A stretch of DNA of 61,573 nt from Vagococcus bubulae (GCF_003950315.1 NZ_NGJT01000014.1:1-61573), one strand, 5' to 3'; shown: positions 23,772 to 32,383, numbered from the stretch's first letter. Translations and numbers: made by a program. Notes: generated by a model not told the origin, from the sequence alone.

Positions 23772-25313
23772 TTACATCATTTTTCCTAACGCCACATCAT
23801 AAACTTGATCCACTAAATCTTCTAAAAAATCCATCTCATGAGACACAAGTAAAACTGTACCTTCAAATTGATTCAATGTTTCTTTTAACGAATCTTTACT
23901 TTGTTGATCCAAATGGTTTGTTGGTTCATCTAAAACAAGTAGATTGCTCTTGATTAAAGTTAAATGACATAATTTCACTTTACATTGTTCTCCACCACTT
24001 AGTTGGGATAAAGGTTTACTCATATTATCGTCATTAATCCCACTTTTGGAGAGAACTCGGCGTACTTCTTTATTAGATAATTTTGGATGAACAACTTGTA
24101 GCCAATCAATAGCTGACTGGTTTGGATGTTCCCAATTTAAATCTTGAGAAAAATAATTAATTTTTACATCATTACTGATTTCAATTGTTCCAGATAATTT
24201 ATCGATTTCACCAATGAGTGTTTTTAATAAGGTTGATTTACCTATTCCGTTAAACCCTTTAATCGCAATTTTTTCCCCTTTATGAAGTCTAAAATTGATG
24301 TCTTCTAATAAAGGAAACTCATAACCGACTGACAAGTCATTTGTTTCAAGGACTAAATGACTATGACTCATCTCATATGGAAACTCAAATTTACCAGGTT
24401 TTCCACTTGGTGGAGCAGCAAGTCGGTCAATTTTGTTCAATTGTTTTTCACGACTTTTTGCCATATTCGAACGACTTCCGGCTTTATACTTTCTAACGTA
24501 TGCTTCAAGTTTATCAATTTCTTTTTGCTGTTTATCATAATCACGTTGATGTTGTTCTGCTTTGGCTTGTTTTTGTTTCATCGCTGCTTCAAGATTACCA
24601 TTGTATTTTGTTAATGTGTGATAATCGATGTCGCAAATACACGTTGTGACTTTATTTAAAAAATCTCTATCATGCGAGATAACAATATATGTGCTATCTA
24701 ATTGATTTAAATAATCTGACAACCAATCAATATGAGAGACATCCAAATAGTTCGTTGGCTCGTCCAATAAAAAGACATCTGCTTTTTCAAGTAATAATTT
24801 TGCCAAACTTACTTTAGAACGTTGCCCACCACTTAATTTAGCAACTTCTTTATCTAAACCAATCGCTGTTAATCCTAAGCCATTTGCCACTTGCTCAATT
24901 TGTGTCTCTATTGAATAGAAATCACTGGCTTCTAATTTTTCTTGTTTTTTTCCAATTGTTTCAAGTAGTTCATCGTCATACGTTATCGCATATTCTTCAT
25001 ACATCTCTTGAATCTCATCACTTATTTGATAAAGGTGACTAAATGCTTGTTTTAAATAATCAAACATCGTATCCCCTTCACTATAGGTTAATTGTTGTTC
25101 CAAATAAGAAATACTCAGATTATTTTGCCACACAATTCGTCCTTCATCTGGCATAATGTCTCCTTGAATCATTTTTAATAGAGTAGACTTTCCTGCCCCA
25201 TTTTTTCCTGTTAACCCAAGGTGCTCACCTTTATTTAAACGAAGTGAACCATTCTCATACAACATTTTATCGGGTAATTCATACTTCAAATCATCAATTT
25301 CTAAAATACTCAC
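23772..25313 (-). CDS. ABC-F family ATPase (YkpA/YbiT-like)
   Basis: ABC-F proteins are soluble tandem ATPases that act on the ribosome; some protect it from antibiotics, others tune translation. The 513-aa protein has two ATP-binding cassettes with Walker A GLTGKNGAGKST (about 34) and KGFNGIGKST (about 345). The signature motifs are LSGGQRSKVSLAK and LSGGEQCKVKL, and the Walker B motifs LLDEPTNYLD and VLDEPTNHLD. A charged linker of about 80 residues (the P-site tRNA interaction motif region, KQAKAEQHQRDYDKQQKEID) lies between them. No membrane segments. It starts at a GTG with AAGGAG. Overall it is nearest YkpA/YbiT; resistance function is not implied. Its leader suggests attenuation. Confidence 0.88.
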   Translation of the reverse strand: MSILEIDDLKYELPDKMLYENGSLRLNKGEHLGLTGKNGAGKSTLLKMIQGDIMPDEGRIVWQNNLSISYLEQQLTYSEGDTMFDYLKQAFSHLYQISDEIQEMYEEYAITYDDELLETIGKKQEKLEASDFYSIETQIEQVANGLGLTAIGLDKEVAKLSGGQRSKVSLAKLLLEKADVFLLDEPTNYLDVSHIDWLSDYLNQLDSTYIVISHDRDFLNKVTTCICDIDYHTLTKYNGNLEAAMKQKQAKAEQHQRDYDKQQKEIDKLEAYVRKYKAGSRSNMAKSREKQLNKIDRLAAPPSGKPGKFEFPYEMSHSHLVLETNDLSVGYEFPLLEDINFRLHKGEKIAIKGFNGIGKSTLLKTLIGEIDKLSGTIEISNDVKINYFSQDLNWEHPNQSAIDWLQVVHPKLSNKEVRRVLSKSGINDDNMSKPLSQLSGGEQCKVKLCHLTLIKSNLLVLDEPTNHLDQQSKDSLKETLNQFEGTVLLVSHEMDFLEDLVDQVYDVALGKMM

Positions 25314-25350
25314 GGTTGAATCTCCTTTTTACTAAAATCATCATAAAAAA

Positions 25351-25384
25351 AGAAAACAATTGAAAAATCAATCAATTGTTTTCT
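25351..25384 (-). terminator. Terminator hairpin inside the ABC-F leader (end of TRIC gene)
   Basis: AGAAAACAATTG (25351-25362) and CAATTGTTTTCT (25373-25384) form a perfect 12-bp stem, followed on the minus strand by seven T. It ends the TRIC transcript. It also lies downstream of a likely ABC-F promoter and 38 bases before the ABC-F start, so it can act as an attenuator. Confidence 0.85.
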
Positions 25385-25386
25385 AC

Positions 25387-25413
25387 CTAACACTTTATGA
25401 TTCTATCTAACAT
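25387..25413 (-). CDS. Possible 8-residue leader peptide of the ABC-F gene
   Basis: A minus-strand ORF reads MLDRIIKC and stops at 25387, three bases before the 5' arm of the terminator (25384). A ribosome stalled on it would cover the terminator arm and let transcription continue into the ABC-F gene. The ribosome site is weak (only AAAG directly before the ATG), so translation is uncertain. Expression and stalling are inference. Confidence 0.35.
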   Translation of the reverse strand: MLDRIIKC

Positions 25414-25435
25414 CTTTAGTCTATATTATCAGTAA

Positions 25436-25464
25436 AATATATCATGCAATAGTTTATAAGTCAA
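25436..25464 (-). promoter_or_regulatory. Probable ABC-F promoter inside the end of the TRIC gene
   Basis: TTGACT (25464-25459) and TATATT (25441-25436) are separated by exactly 17 bases on the minus strand. The -35 box overlaps the last codons of the TRIC-like gene. Transcription would start near 25429 and produce a leader of about 115 bases with a mini-ORF and a terminator. Confidence 0.6.
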
Positions 25465-26098
25465 TTTTTAGCGATGGATGACTGTTATCATCGTCATGAT
25501 TATTGAATTTTGACTTAGGTAAATTCCAATCATATGTTAAACCGACTACCCTTAACAACACGGTCAATGCAATAATAAAAAGATATACTAATGAGTGTGT
25601 TGGTCGATAAACATAAAGTGCGATTGCAATCAAAATAGACCAACTACCATATATTTCAGCACATAACACACTTGGTTTTTTACCTGCTAATATATCACGA
25701 ATTAACCCACCGCCAGTTCCTGTTAACAATGCTGCCATAATAACAGGACCGATATGACCATTAATTCCTAATCCATATAGAGCACCTTGGATACTAAACG
25801 CTGCTAACCCTATCGCATCAGAAATTAATTCTAATGTTTTCATAGATGATAGTTTTTTAGGAAACAAATACACAGTACCAATAGTCGCAAACGAGACATA
25901 AAACAAAGTAGTCTGACTCCAAAAAATATCCATTGATAAGCCTAATATTAAATTCCTTAAAGCGCCTCCACCAAATGCCGTGACAAAACCTAAAACGGTG
26001 ATACCTAATAAATCATACTTCTCCTCTATGGCAACAAGTGCTCCAGATAACGAAAAAGCAATCGTCCCAATGATACTTGTTACTTCTAAAATATCCAT
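25454..26098 (-). CDS. TRIC-type cation channel family protein (UPF0126)
   Basis: This is a 214-aa membrane protein with seven predicted helices in two repeats of the UPF0126/YadS fold. The glycine-rich signatures are LSGALVAIEEKYDLLGITVLGFVTAFGGGALRNLILG and ALLTGTGGGLIRDILAGKKPSVL. Bacterial members form trimeric monovalent-cation channels. The ATG at 26098 follows AGGGGG and is preferred to the in-frame start at 26152. It has a strong terminator. The C-terminus is hydrophilic and acidic (NNHDDDNSH). Confidence 0.85.
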   Translation of the reverse strand: MDILEVTSIIGTIAFSLSGALVAIEEKYDLLGITVLGFVTAFGGGALRNLILGLSMDIFWSQTTLFYVSFATIGTVYLFPKKLSSMKTLELISDAIGLAAFSIQGALYGLGINGHIGPVIMAALLTGTGGGLIRDILAGKKPSVLCAEIYGSWSILIAIALYVYRPTHSLVYLFIIALTVLLRVVGLTYDWNLPKSKFNNHDDDNSHPSLKIDL

Positions 26099-26218
26099 TG
26101 TTCCAACCCCCTGAAACAGTTTAATCATGTATAAGTCACAGACTCTTTTCATATTATAACTATTTCAAGGCAAAATTACGTCAATTTTTAAAAATTTTGA
26201 TTTAAACTAAGTATTTTG

Positions 26219-26509
26219 CTATAACGCTGTTAAAAAAGTAATGAGTCCAAAAATAATTCCTGGGAAATTAGCTAGAACAAGTGGCCAATCTCTAGGATGT
26301 TTAAAAAATCCATACGCCACCCATAACGTACAATTTATAGCTGCAACTAATGGTTGGATAGGACTGCCTTTATCTCCTGCGATATTATTACTTATCTGTG
26401 GGATATATGACACATACATCAAAATCGCTGTAATTGTTGCAATCCAACTAATATAATTTATCACTTTCGATTGTGTGTCTTTTTTTTTGACAGGCTTACT
26501 GTCACTCAT
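26219..26509 (-). CDS. SemiSWEET-type sugar transporter
   Basis: This is a 96-aa three-helix protein of the SemiSWEET/PQ-loop family, which works as a homodimer to move sugars passively across the membrane. The PQ-loop motif is SYIPQISNN (about residue 40). The motif NCTLWVAYGFFKHPRDWPLVLANFPGI includes the conserved Trp and Asn residues that line the pore. The N-terminus is a short lysine-rich tail. The sugar is unknown. Confidence 0.85.
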   Translation of the reverse strand: MSDSKPVKKKDTQSKVINYISWIATITAILMYVSYIPQISNNIAGDKGSPIQPLVAAINCTLWVAYGFFKHPRDWPLVLANFPGIIFGLITFLTAL

Positions 26510-26617
26510 TGTTTATTCCTCCTATTTAAACATCACTTTTCAAGATTCTTCTTATATAGTAGGATAACACAATTTGAAAAATAGGTTAATTATTAACTAT
26601 TCACAATAAAATAATCA

Positions 26618-27106
26618 CTACTTAAAGTCATTATTAATCAAAACAATATATTCTTCTATCACTTTAAAAAAACTCTCTATATCTTGATCAGAGCATTTTT
26701 CTTTTAATTGTCCCATTGTTTTTGAAATGTCAATTGTGTCATATAATTTATGTGCTTCACTTAATTCTAAGCCTTTATCTGTTACATATAAATGAAATGT
26801 TGTTTTATTATCTTTTGATTTTTCTTTTTTTATATAACCTTTTTTTTCTAATTTTGAGACCGTTTGAGATAAAGCCGCTTTTGTTCTATTCCAATATTTT
26901 GCTAGATCGCTTACAGTTGTTCCAGGATTTTCTTCTATATAAGTAATAGTATGGGCCTCAATCATGGACACTTCTTCTCCTGTACCATAATCATGTTTTG
27001 AAATAATATAATTATAATATAATATAACAAATTGATAGATATTATTGTGACGATTATTTAATTCACGAAACTGTTTATTTATTCTATTTATTTCTTTATT
27101 TTCCAT
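26618..27106 (-). CDS. MarR-family transcriptional regulator
   Basis: A 162-aa winged-helix regulator. The DNA-binding part is HTITYIEENPGTTVSDLAKYWNRTKAALSQTVSKLEKKGYIKKEKS (about 52-98), with the wing in KSKDNKTTFHLYVTDKG. Dimerisation helices lie at both ends. The ATG at 27106 is preferred because 27112 overlaps AGGAGA. It is divergent from the ridA-patB-transporter operon, and two dyads lie in the gap, so it probably controls that operon and itself. The inducer is unknown, probably an amino acid or its breakdown product. Confidence 0.85.
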   Translation of the reverse strand: MENKEINRINKQFRELNNRHNNIYQFVILYYNYIISKHDYGTGEEVSMIEAHTITYIEENPGTTVSDLAKYWNRTKAALSQTVSKLEKKGYIKKEKSKDNKTTFHLYVTDKGLELSEAHKLYDTIDISKTMGQLKEKCSDQDIESFFKVIEEYIVLINNDFK

Positions 27107-27127
27107 TGTCATTCTCCTATTTACACT

Positions 27128-27142
27128 AATAATTTAATTATT
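27128..27142. promoter_or_regulatory. AT-rich dyad near the MarR start
   Basis: AATAATT-T-AATTATT is a perfect 15-base palindrome about 20 bases upstream of the MarR start codon, where an autoregulatory operator would be expected. Confidence 0.35.
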
Positions 27143-27189
27143 TCATAATTACTATTTAAACGCAATTAAACCTTTTTTAAAAATACTTA

Positions 27190-27246
27190 TTGACATATCA
27201 CTTGTATCTGAGTTATTATACGTTTGTAATAGTTAAGGGCCTTAAC
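27190..27246 (+). promoter_or_regulatory. Promoter and operator-like dyad of the ridA operon
   Basis: TTGACA (27190-27195) is followed by TATTAT 18 bases on. Downstream of the -10 box lies a perfect 15-base dyad GTTAAGG-G-CCTTAAC (27232-27246), ending 22 bases before the ridA ATG. MarR proteins typically bind such sites to block transcription; here the link is inferred from position. Confidence 0.55.
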
Positions 27247-27268
27247 CATATAAAAAGGAGGATGATTT

Positions 27269-27658
27269 ATGAAACGCTTAATTAGCAAAAAAGCACCAAA
27301 AGCAATCGGTAGTTATTCACATGCAACACAAGTAGGAAATTTAATTTATACATCTGGTCAATTACCAATTAATCCAGATACCATGGAACTTATCAGTGAT
27401 GACGTAACTGAACAGGCAAAACAGAGTTTAACTAATATTAAATATATTTTAGAAGAAAATGAAAGCGATTTACAAAATATAATTAAAGTAACTATTTTAT
27501 TATCTGACATATCGGATTTTAAAGCTGTTGATGCTATTTATAGTCAATTTTTTGCAGATAGTAACTATCCATCAAGAAGTGCTTATGCTGTAAAAAGTTT
27601 ACCTATGAATGCAAAAATTGAAATTGAAGTCATTGCACAAATCAAAGGAGAAGATTAA
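27269..27658 (+). CDS. ridA: RidA family enamine/imine deaminase
   Basis: RidA hydrolyses reactive enamines and imines such as 2-aminoacrylate, which PLP enzymes release during beta-elimination. The 129-aa protein has the family features AIGSYSHATQVGNLIYTSGQLPINP at the N-terminus and SRSAYAVKSLPMNAKIEIEVIA at the C-terminus, with the conserved substrate-binding Arg in the latter. It has a strong AAGGAGG site. It leads an operon with a PLP C-S lyase and a transporter, just the setting in which 2-aminoacrylate would form. Confidence 0.92.
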   Translation: MKRLISKKAPKAIGSYSHATQVGNLIYTSGQLPINPDTMELISDDVTEQAKQSLTNIKYILEENESDLQNIIKVTILLSDISDFKAVDAIYSQFFADSNYPSRSAYAVKSLPMNAKIEIEVIAQIKGED

Positions 27659-27660
27659 AT

Positions 27661-28842
27661 ATGTTAATGGATGAATTTGTTGAAAAATACTCAGTAAATA
27701 GATACGATACAAACTCTTTAAAATGGGATGCGTTAGATGTTAGATATGGTGATAAAGATTTAATTCCTATGTGGGTAGCAGATATGGAATTTAAAATTCC
27801 TGAAGAAGTCCAACAAGCTCTAAACGAACGAATTGAACATGGTGTTTTCGGTTATTCTTATACACCAGATTCATATTATCAGTCATTTATTAATTGGCAA
27901 AAAAAGCGTCATAACATTGATGTTAAAAAAGAATGGATAAATTTTTCAACAGGTATTGTTACTGCTCTATATTGGTTTGTTAATATTTTCACTGAAGAAA
28001 ATGATGCTGTTATGATTCAAACTCCAGTCTACTATCCTTTCCATAATGCTGTGTTAGACAATAATCGTCAGTTAATCACATCAGAACTTAAAAATGATAA
28101 TGGGAGTTATTCAATGGATTTAGATGATTTTGAAAAAAAAATCATTAGTAATAACGTAAAAATGTTTATTCTTTGTTCACCTCACAATCCCGTTGGTCGC
28201 GTTTGGACAAAAGAAGAATTAGAAGATGTTCTTAGTATATGTAAAAAACATCATGTTTTAGTTATTTCAGATGAAATTCATCAAGACATCATTTTAGGAG
28301 ACAATACTTTCACATCTGCATTGATGGTAGATAAAAAATATTATGATTCACTTATTGTTTGTTCTGCTCCATCGAAAACATTTAATTTAGCTTGTTTACT
28401 TAATTCACATATCATTATTCCAAATGAGGATTTAAGAACAGTTTATCAACAAGAAGTTAAAAAGATTAATCAAACAGAAACAAGTTTAATGGGACAAATT
28501 GCTTGCGAAGCAGCTTACAACCATGGGGAAGAATGGTTAGATAATCTACTAGAAGTTATTGAATACAACTATAACTATGTAAAAAATAAACTTGAAAAAA
28601 ATGCACCTAAAGCAATTATTTCAGACTTACAAGGAACTTATCTTACTTGGATTGATTTAAGAGGTTACATAACGCCTGATGATACTAAATCTTTTATTCA
28701 AGATAGATGTCGTTTAGCTATTGATTTTGGTGAATGGTTTAGTAAAGAATGTAAAGGTTTCGTCCGATTGAATATGGCAACCGATCCAAAATATGTTCAA
28801 CAAGCAACAGAGAATATCATTGCTGAATTAAACAAACTTTAA
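27661..28842 (+). CDS. PatB/MalY-type cystathionine beta-lyase (C-S lyase)
   Basis: This fold-type I PLP enzyme of 393 aa belongs to the MalY/PatB group that cleaves C-S bonds in cystathionine, cysteine or related compounds, giving a thiol, pyruvate and ammonia. The N-terminus has the hallmark DALDVRYGDKDLIPMWVADMEF. The PLP region includes HNPVGRVWTKEEL and ISDEIHQDI. The lysine that binds PLP is in SAPSKTFNLACLLNSH. It starts 2 bases after ridA and is followed 14 bases later by the transporter. The exact substrate is not shown; it could also be a related aminotransferase. Confidence 0.88.
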   Translation: MLMDEFVEKYSVNRYDTNSLKWDALDVRYGDKDLIPMWVADMEFKIPEEVQQALNERIEHGVFGYSYTPDSYYQSFINWQKKRHNIDVKKEWINFSTGIVTALYWFVNIFTEENDAVMIQTPVYYPFHNAVLDNNRQLITSELKNDNGSYSMDLDDFEKKIISNNVKMFILCSPHNPVGRVWTKEELEDVLSICKKHHVLVISDEIHQDIILGDNTFTSALMVDKKYYDSLIVCSAPSKTFNLACLLNSHIIIPNEDLRTVYQQEVKKINQTETSLMGQIACEAAYNHGEEWLDNLLEVIEYNYNYVKNKLEKNAPKAIISDLQGTYLTWIDLRGYITPDDTKSFIQDRCRLAIDFGEWFSKECKGFVRLNMATDPKYVQQATENIIAELNKL

Positions 28843-28856
28843 GCGAGGAAAAAAGG

Positions 28857-30125
28857 ATGACTATTTTAAGAAACTATAAATCGTCTTTTGTTTTACTAGG
28901 TGGAATGATTTTAGGCTCCATCATCGGTATCATCATGGGTCCTAAAGCAACCATGTTTATGCCTCTTGCAACTATCTTTCTGAATCTTTTATATTGCTGC
29001 ATTGTTCCTATGATTTTTACTTCTCTCGTATCTGCAATAGCAAATATGGAAAGTACAAAAAAATTAGGAAAGATCTTATCTATGATGATTGGATTATTTA
29101 TTATAACAGGTATATTCGCAGCAATATTTATGCTATTAGTAACAATTACCTTCAATCCTGCAAAAGGTGTGAGTCTTGATTTAAAAGAAACCATTGATGC
29201 TGGAAAAGCAAGTACAGATTTTGTTGGCATGTTAACTGTTAATGATTTTAATCTGTTATGGAGTCGACAAAATTTAATGGCACTAATCGTTTTCACAATA
29301 CTATTTGGAATTGCAACATCTTCTTTAGGAGAAAAAGGAATAGTTATCGTTCAATTCTTTGATGGTCTTTCTAATGTTATTATTAAATTAGTTGGATATG
29401 TAATGAAATTAGCTCCAATTGGTTTGGGCGCCTTTTTTGCCAGTCTAATTGGGGAACAAGGCTCGCAAATAGCTGGACCACTCTCACGATCACTTATTAT
29501 TTTTCTATTTGCTTCTCTTGTTTATTATTTTGTATCTAATACATTATTTGCTTTCATTGGCGGTGGACGTGAGGGAATATCATTATTTTGGAAAAATATT
29601 TTACCACCTAGCTTAACATCTTTAGGAACCTGCTCAAGTGCTGCAACGATTCCAACTAATTTAATAGCTGGTGAAAAAATTGGACTATCAAAAGAAATCA
29701 ATAATCTAGTTGTACCAATGGGGGCAAACTTACATAAAGATGGCGCTGTTTTAATTCAGATACTCAAAATCGTCTTTATGTGTGAAGTATTTAATATAAA
29801 TATTTTAGAACCAAAAAACTTTATCACTGCTATTGTGATAGCTGTACTAGCATCATGTGTCATGGGGGCCATTCCTGCTGGCGGCTATACGGGTGAAATA
29901 TTTATCATGTCCGCTTTTGGATTACCACAAGTTGCTATGCCTATCATGATACTAATTGGTACAATAACCGATGCACCTGCTACAGCGATTAATAGTACAG
30001 GAGATATCAGTGTAGGAATGATGCTTTCAAGATTTATAGAAGGTAAAGATTGGTATAATAAACCTAAATCTGTTGAATCTACTCATATATCCATCACACC
30101 AGTCAAATCACCTTCTGTTAATTAA
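28857..30125 (+). CDS. SLC1/DAACS-type dicarboxylate or amino-acid:cation symporter
   Basis: This 422-aa membrane transporter of the sodium:dicarboxylate (glutamate) symporter family has about eight helices and two re-entrant loops. HP1 carries the serine-rich CSSAATIPTN. The usual TM7 motif NMDGT is replaced by LHKDGA within VPMGANLHKDGAVLIQ, so ion coupling or substrate may differ. HP2 is seen in GAIPAGGYTGEI. Its neighbours (C-S lyase and RidA) suggest a sulfur-containing amino acid such as cystine or cystathionine. That substrate is inference. Confidence 0.85.
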   Translation: MTILRNYKSSFVLLGGMILGSIIGIIMGPKATMFMPLATIFLNLLYCCIVPMIFTSLVSAIANMESTKKLGKILSMMIGLFIITGIFAAIFMLLVTITFNPAKGVSLDLKETIDAGKASTDFVGMLTVNDFNLLWSRQNLMALIVFTILFGIATSSLGEKGIVIVQFFDGLSNVIIKLVGYVMKLAPIGLGAFFASLIGEQGSQIAGPLSRSLIIFLFASLVYYFVSNTLFAFIGGGREGISLFWKNILPPSLTSLGTCSSAATIPTNLIAGEKIGLSKEINNLVVPMGANLHKDGAVLIQILKIVFMCEVFNINILEPKNFITAIVIAVLASCVMGAIPAGGYTGEIFIMSAFGLPQVAMPIMILIGTITDAPATAINSTGDISVGMMLSRFIEGKDWYNKPKSVESTHISITPVKSPSVN

Positions 30126-30170
30126 AAAAGAAAAGAAACTATCACTATTTAGTCATATTAATTAATATAT

Positions 30171-30221
30171 AAATCCACCTCGCTAAATTCATGTCAAATG
30201 AAGTTCATCCGAGGTGGATTT
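30171..30221. terminator. Bidirectional terminator between the transporter and the cyclase gene
   Basis: AAATCCACCTCG (30171-30182) pairs with CGAGGTGGATTT (30210-30221), a 12-bp stem, with T-rich ends on the plus strand. It sits between convergent genes. Confidence 0.85.
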
Positions 30222-30228
30222 TTTATCC

Positions 30229-30960
30229 TTAAACAATAGCAAACGCTCGAACGGTAAATCCTGGAGATTCTTCTATCTTAGGAATACCTATCACAATTGC
30301 TCCACCAGTGCTTGGTACATCATATAATCGATCTAATGCTTCTACTTGAAAATTTCCTGTTGATAACCAGTATAATTCTCCTAATAAGGCATTATTTTCG
30401 GCAAAGGCTTTTCCACTATCAGTATCTAGTGTTTCATGACCAATCGCCCGAACATTTCTTTTTTCATGCAAAAATGTTAACGCCTCAATCGACCATCCTG
30501 GTGTATGCCCTTGTCCTAATTCATCTTTGTTGTAAAAGGCTTCGTGATTCTCCCACTTTTTCGACCAACCACTAGCAAATGCCACAAAACTTCCTGAAGT
30601 GATTTTTCCATGTTCTTTTTCAAATGTTAAAATATCTTCTTCTGTTAATTCATAGTCTGGATTCTTTTCTACTTCCCTTTCTTTATGAATCACATATAAA
30701 GGCAGAATCGTATCTTGTAGGCTTAACTCTTCCAATAATTCTCTTCCCTCAGCAAAGTGACCTGGCGCATCAATATGAGTACCGTATTGAGTCGCAAGGG
30801 TGTACTCTTTTGCAAAAAAGCCATCTTCTTTAATCGTAAAAATCGTTTTTTCTTTTAATGGAGAAAAAGCTGGAAAATATGGAATTTTATTTGATAGTGA
30901 GTGTGTTAAATCAATCCATTCTCTTTGTTTCAATTGGTTAATAGCTTCTATAATAGTCAT
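30229..30960 (-). CDS. Cyclase-family metal-dependent hydrolase (kynurenine-formamidase-like)
   Basis: This 243-aa protein belongs to the Cyclase family (PF04199) of Zn/Mn hydrolases that includes kynurenine formamidase. The metal-binding signature is QYGTHIDAPGHF (HxGTHxDxPxH) near residue 60. A late HETLDTDSG segment supplies another His/Glu. The N-terminus WIDLTHSLSNKIPYFP is typical. It is cotranscribed with the MetE-like gene (16 bases apart) behind a Met T-box leader. No tryptophan degradation genes are nearby, so kynurenine hydrolysis is unlikely and the substrate is unknown. Confidence 0.85.
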   Translation of the reverse strand: MTIIEAINQLKQREWIDLTHSLSNKIPYFPAFSPLKEKTIFTIKEDGFFAKEYTLATQYGTHIDAPGHFAEGRELLEELSLQDTILPLYVIHKEREVEKNPDYELTEEDILTFEKEHGKITSGSFVAFASGWSKKWENHEAFYNKDELGQGHTPGWSIEALTFLHEKRNVRAIGHETLDTDSGKAFAENNALLGELYWLSTGNFQVEALDRLYDVPSTGGAIVIGIPKIEESPGFTVRAFAIV

Positions 30961-30976
30961 CTATTCTCTTCCTTTC

Positions 30977-32074
30977 TTAAAACGTTTCCTTGGCAACTTC
31001 AATAATGAGTGATAATTTCTTCCATTGGTCTTCTTCTGTTACCTTGTTCCCTTCATGTGTTGATGAAAACCCACATTGTGGACTCAAACATAACTGGTCT
31101 AATGGAACAATCTGACTAGCTTCAATAATTCTATTTTTAATGGTTTCCTGATTTTCTAACTCAGGTGTTTTAGTTGTGACTAATCCTAGCACTACTTTTT
31201 GATTACCAATATATCTCAACGGTTCAAACCCACCTGAACGTTCATCGTCAAATTCTAAAAAGAAGCCTGAAAAAGCTTCAATGCTAAACAATCTTTTTGC
31301 AATGACTTCATATGAGCCATTATATAGCCACTTCGATTGGAAATTGCCTTTACAAAAATGAAACGTCACATCTAAATCTGATGGTTTATTTTCTAACACT
31401 TTTTCTGTGATGTCTCCAAATTCTTGAATTAATTCATCTGGATTATAACCATTCGTTTTTATTAATTCTCTAAAACGATCATCAAACAAAGCACCCCAAC
31501 TAGTATCATCTAATTGAAGATAACGACAACCTGCTTGGTAAAACGCTTGAATCGCGTCTTGATATGTTTTCACTAAATCAGCCACAAAATCGGCTTTGTT
31601 CTCATAGATGGGGTTCTCATTATACTGTTTGGATAGTATAAATGAATCCAAGTAAATCATATTAGGACCAGGAATTGTTTGTTTAGTAATGGCATCACCA
31701 GCATACTTTTGGGTAAATTTAAAATGATCAATGAAAGGATGTGAATCATTAAATGATAATTGCCCCGACACAAATGTTCCCTGAGCTTCTGTTTTTATAC
31801 CAAATGCGGTTGTTTCAAAATCATAAACCGTGATACCATCCAATCCTGCTATAAAGTCTAAATGCCACCATCGTCTTCTAAATTCACCATCAGTAACAGC
31901 TTTTAACCCTATCTTTTTTTGTTTTTCAATAACATTGATAATTTCTTTATCCTCTATTTTGGTTAATTCTTCTTTGGATAGTTTGCCATTCTTATATTGT
32001 TCTCGGGCCTCTTTCAAAATAGTTGGTCTTAATAAACTACCTACTTGATCATAACGAAATGGAATATTACTCAT
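30977..32074 (-). CDS. MetE C-terminal-like methyltransferase (YxjG/YxjH family)
   Basis: This 365-aa protein matches the C-terminal catalytic half of cobalamin-independent methionine synthase and belongs to the stand-alone YxjG/YxjH-type group. Zinc ligands are seen as HFCKGN (His, Cys) and SPQCGFSS (Cys). The N-terminal part has DQVGSLLRP and TDGEFRRRWWHLDFI. It probably methylates a thiol such as homocysteine to make methionine, perhaps from a methyl donor other than folate. The Met T-box upstream fits a role in methionine supply. GGAGGAG precedes the ATG. Confidence 0.85.
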   Translation of the reverse strand: MSNIPFRYDQVGSLLRPTILKEAREQYKNGKLSKEELTKIEDKEIINVIEKQKKIGLKAVTDGEFRRRWWHLDFIAGLDGITVYDFETTAFGIKTEAQGTFVSGQLSFNDSHPFIDHFKFTQKYAGDAITKQTIPGPNMIYLDSFILSKQYNENPIYENKADFVADLVKTYQDAIQAFYQAGCRYLQLDDTSWGALFDDRFRELIKTNGYNPDELIQEFGDITEKVLENKPSDLDVTFHFCKGNFQSKWLYNGSYEVIAKRLFSIEAFSGFFLEFDDERSGGFEPLRYIGNQKVVLGLVTTKTPELENQETIKNRIIEASQIVPLDQLCLSPQCGFSSTHEGNKVTEEDQWKKLSLIIEVAKETF

Positions 32075-32099
32075 GCGTTCTCCTCCTTAATTTTATATA

Positions 32100-32383
32100 A
32101 AAAAAAGCCCCTAGATATCTAAATAGATATCTAAGGACATGGTTGACATGTGTTACCACCTTAATTTGTTGTTTCTTCACAAAAACAACCTCTAACAGTA
32201 CCCAACATATGGAGACTGCTGTTTGCTAACGGAACAAGCCGTACTTTCCTAAACGTGTCAGAAAGTCCACTCAAAAGCCATTTTCAGATAGTTCTATTGA
32301 CGTCTTTTTTCAGCTACCAAGACTCTCTGTTAGAAAATATCATTACCTTACTTTCTTTCTCATCGTGTTTTAATCTTTTTCTT
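32100..32383 (-). promoter_or_regulatory. Met T-box leader upstream of the MetE-like / cyclase operon
   Basis: This is a T-box riboswitch: it senses uncharged tRNA and lets transcription continue when the amino acid is scarce. On the minus strand the conserved core AAGGTGGTAACAC lies at 32163-32151, followed by the terminator CCTTAGATATCT/AGATATCTAGGGG with a T-run (32136-32108, then 32107-32100). Stem I features (GATGA, AGAGAG-like, GGTAGCTG) are present. The specifier triplet is most likely AUG (32343-32341) followed by A, hence methionine. Confidence 0.85.
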
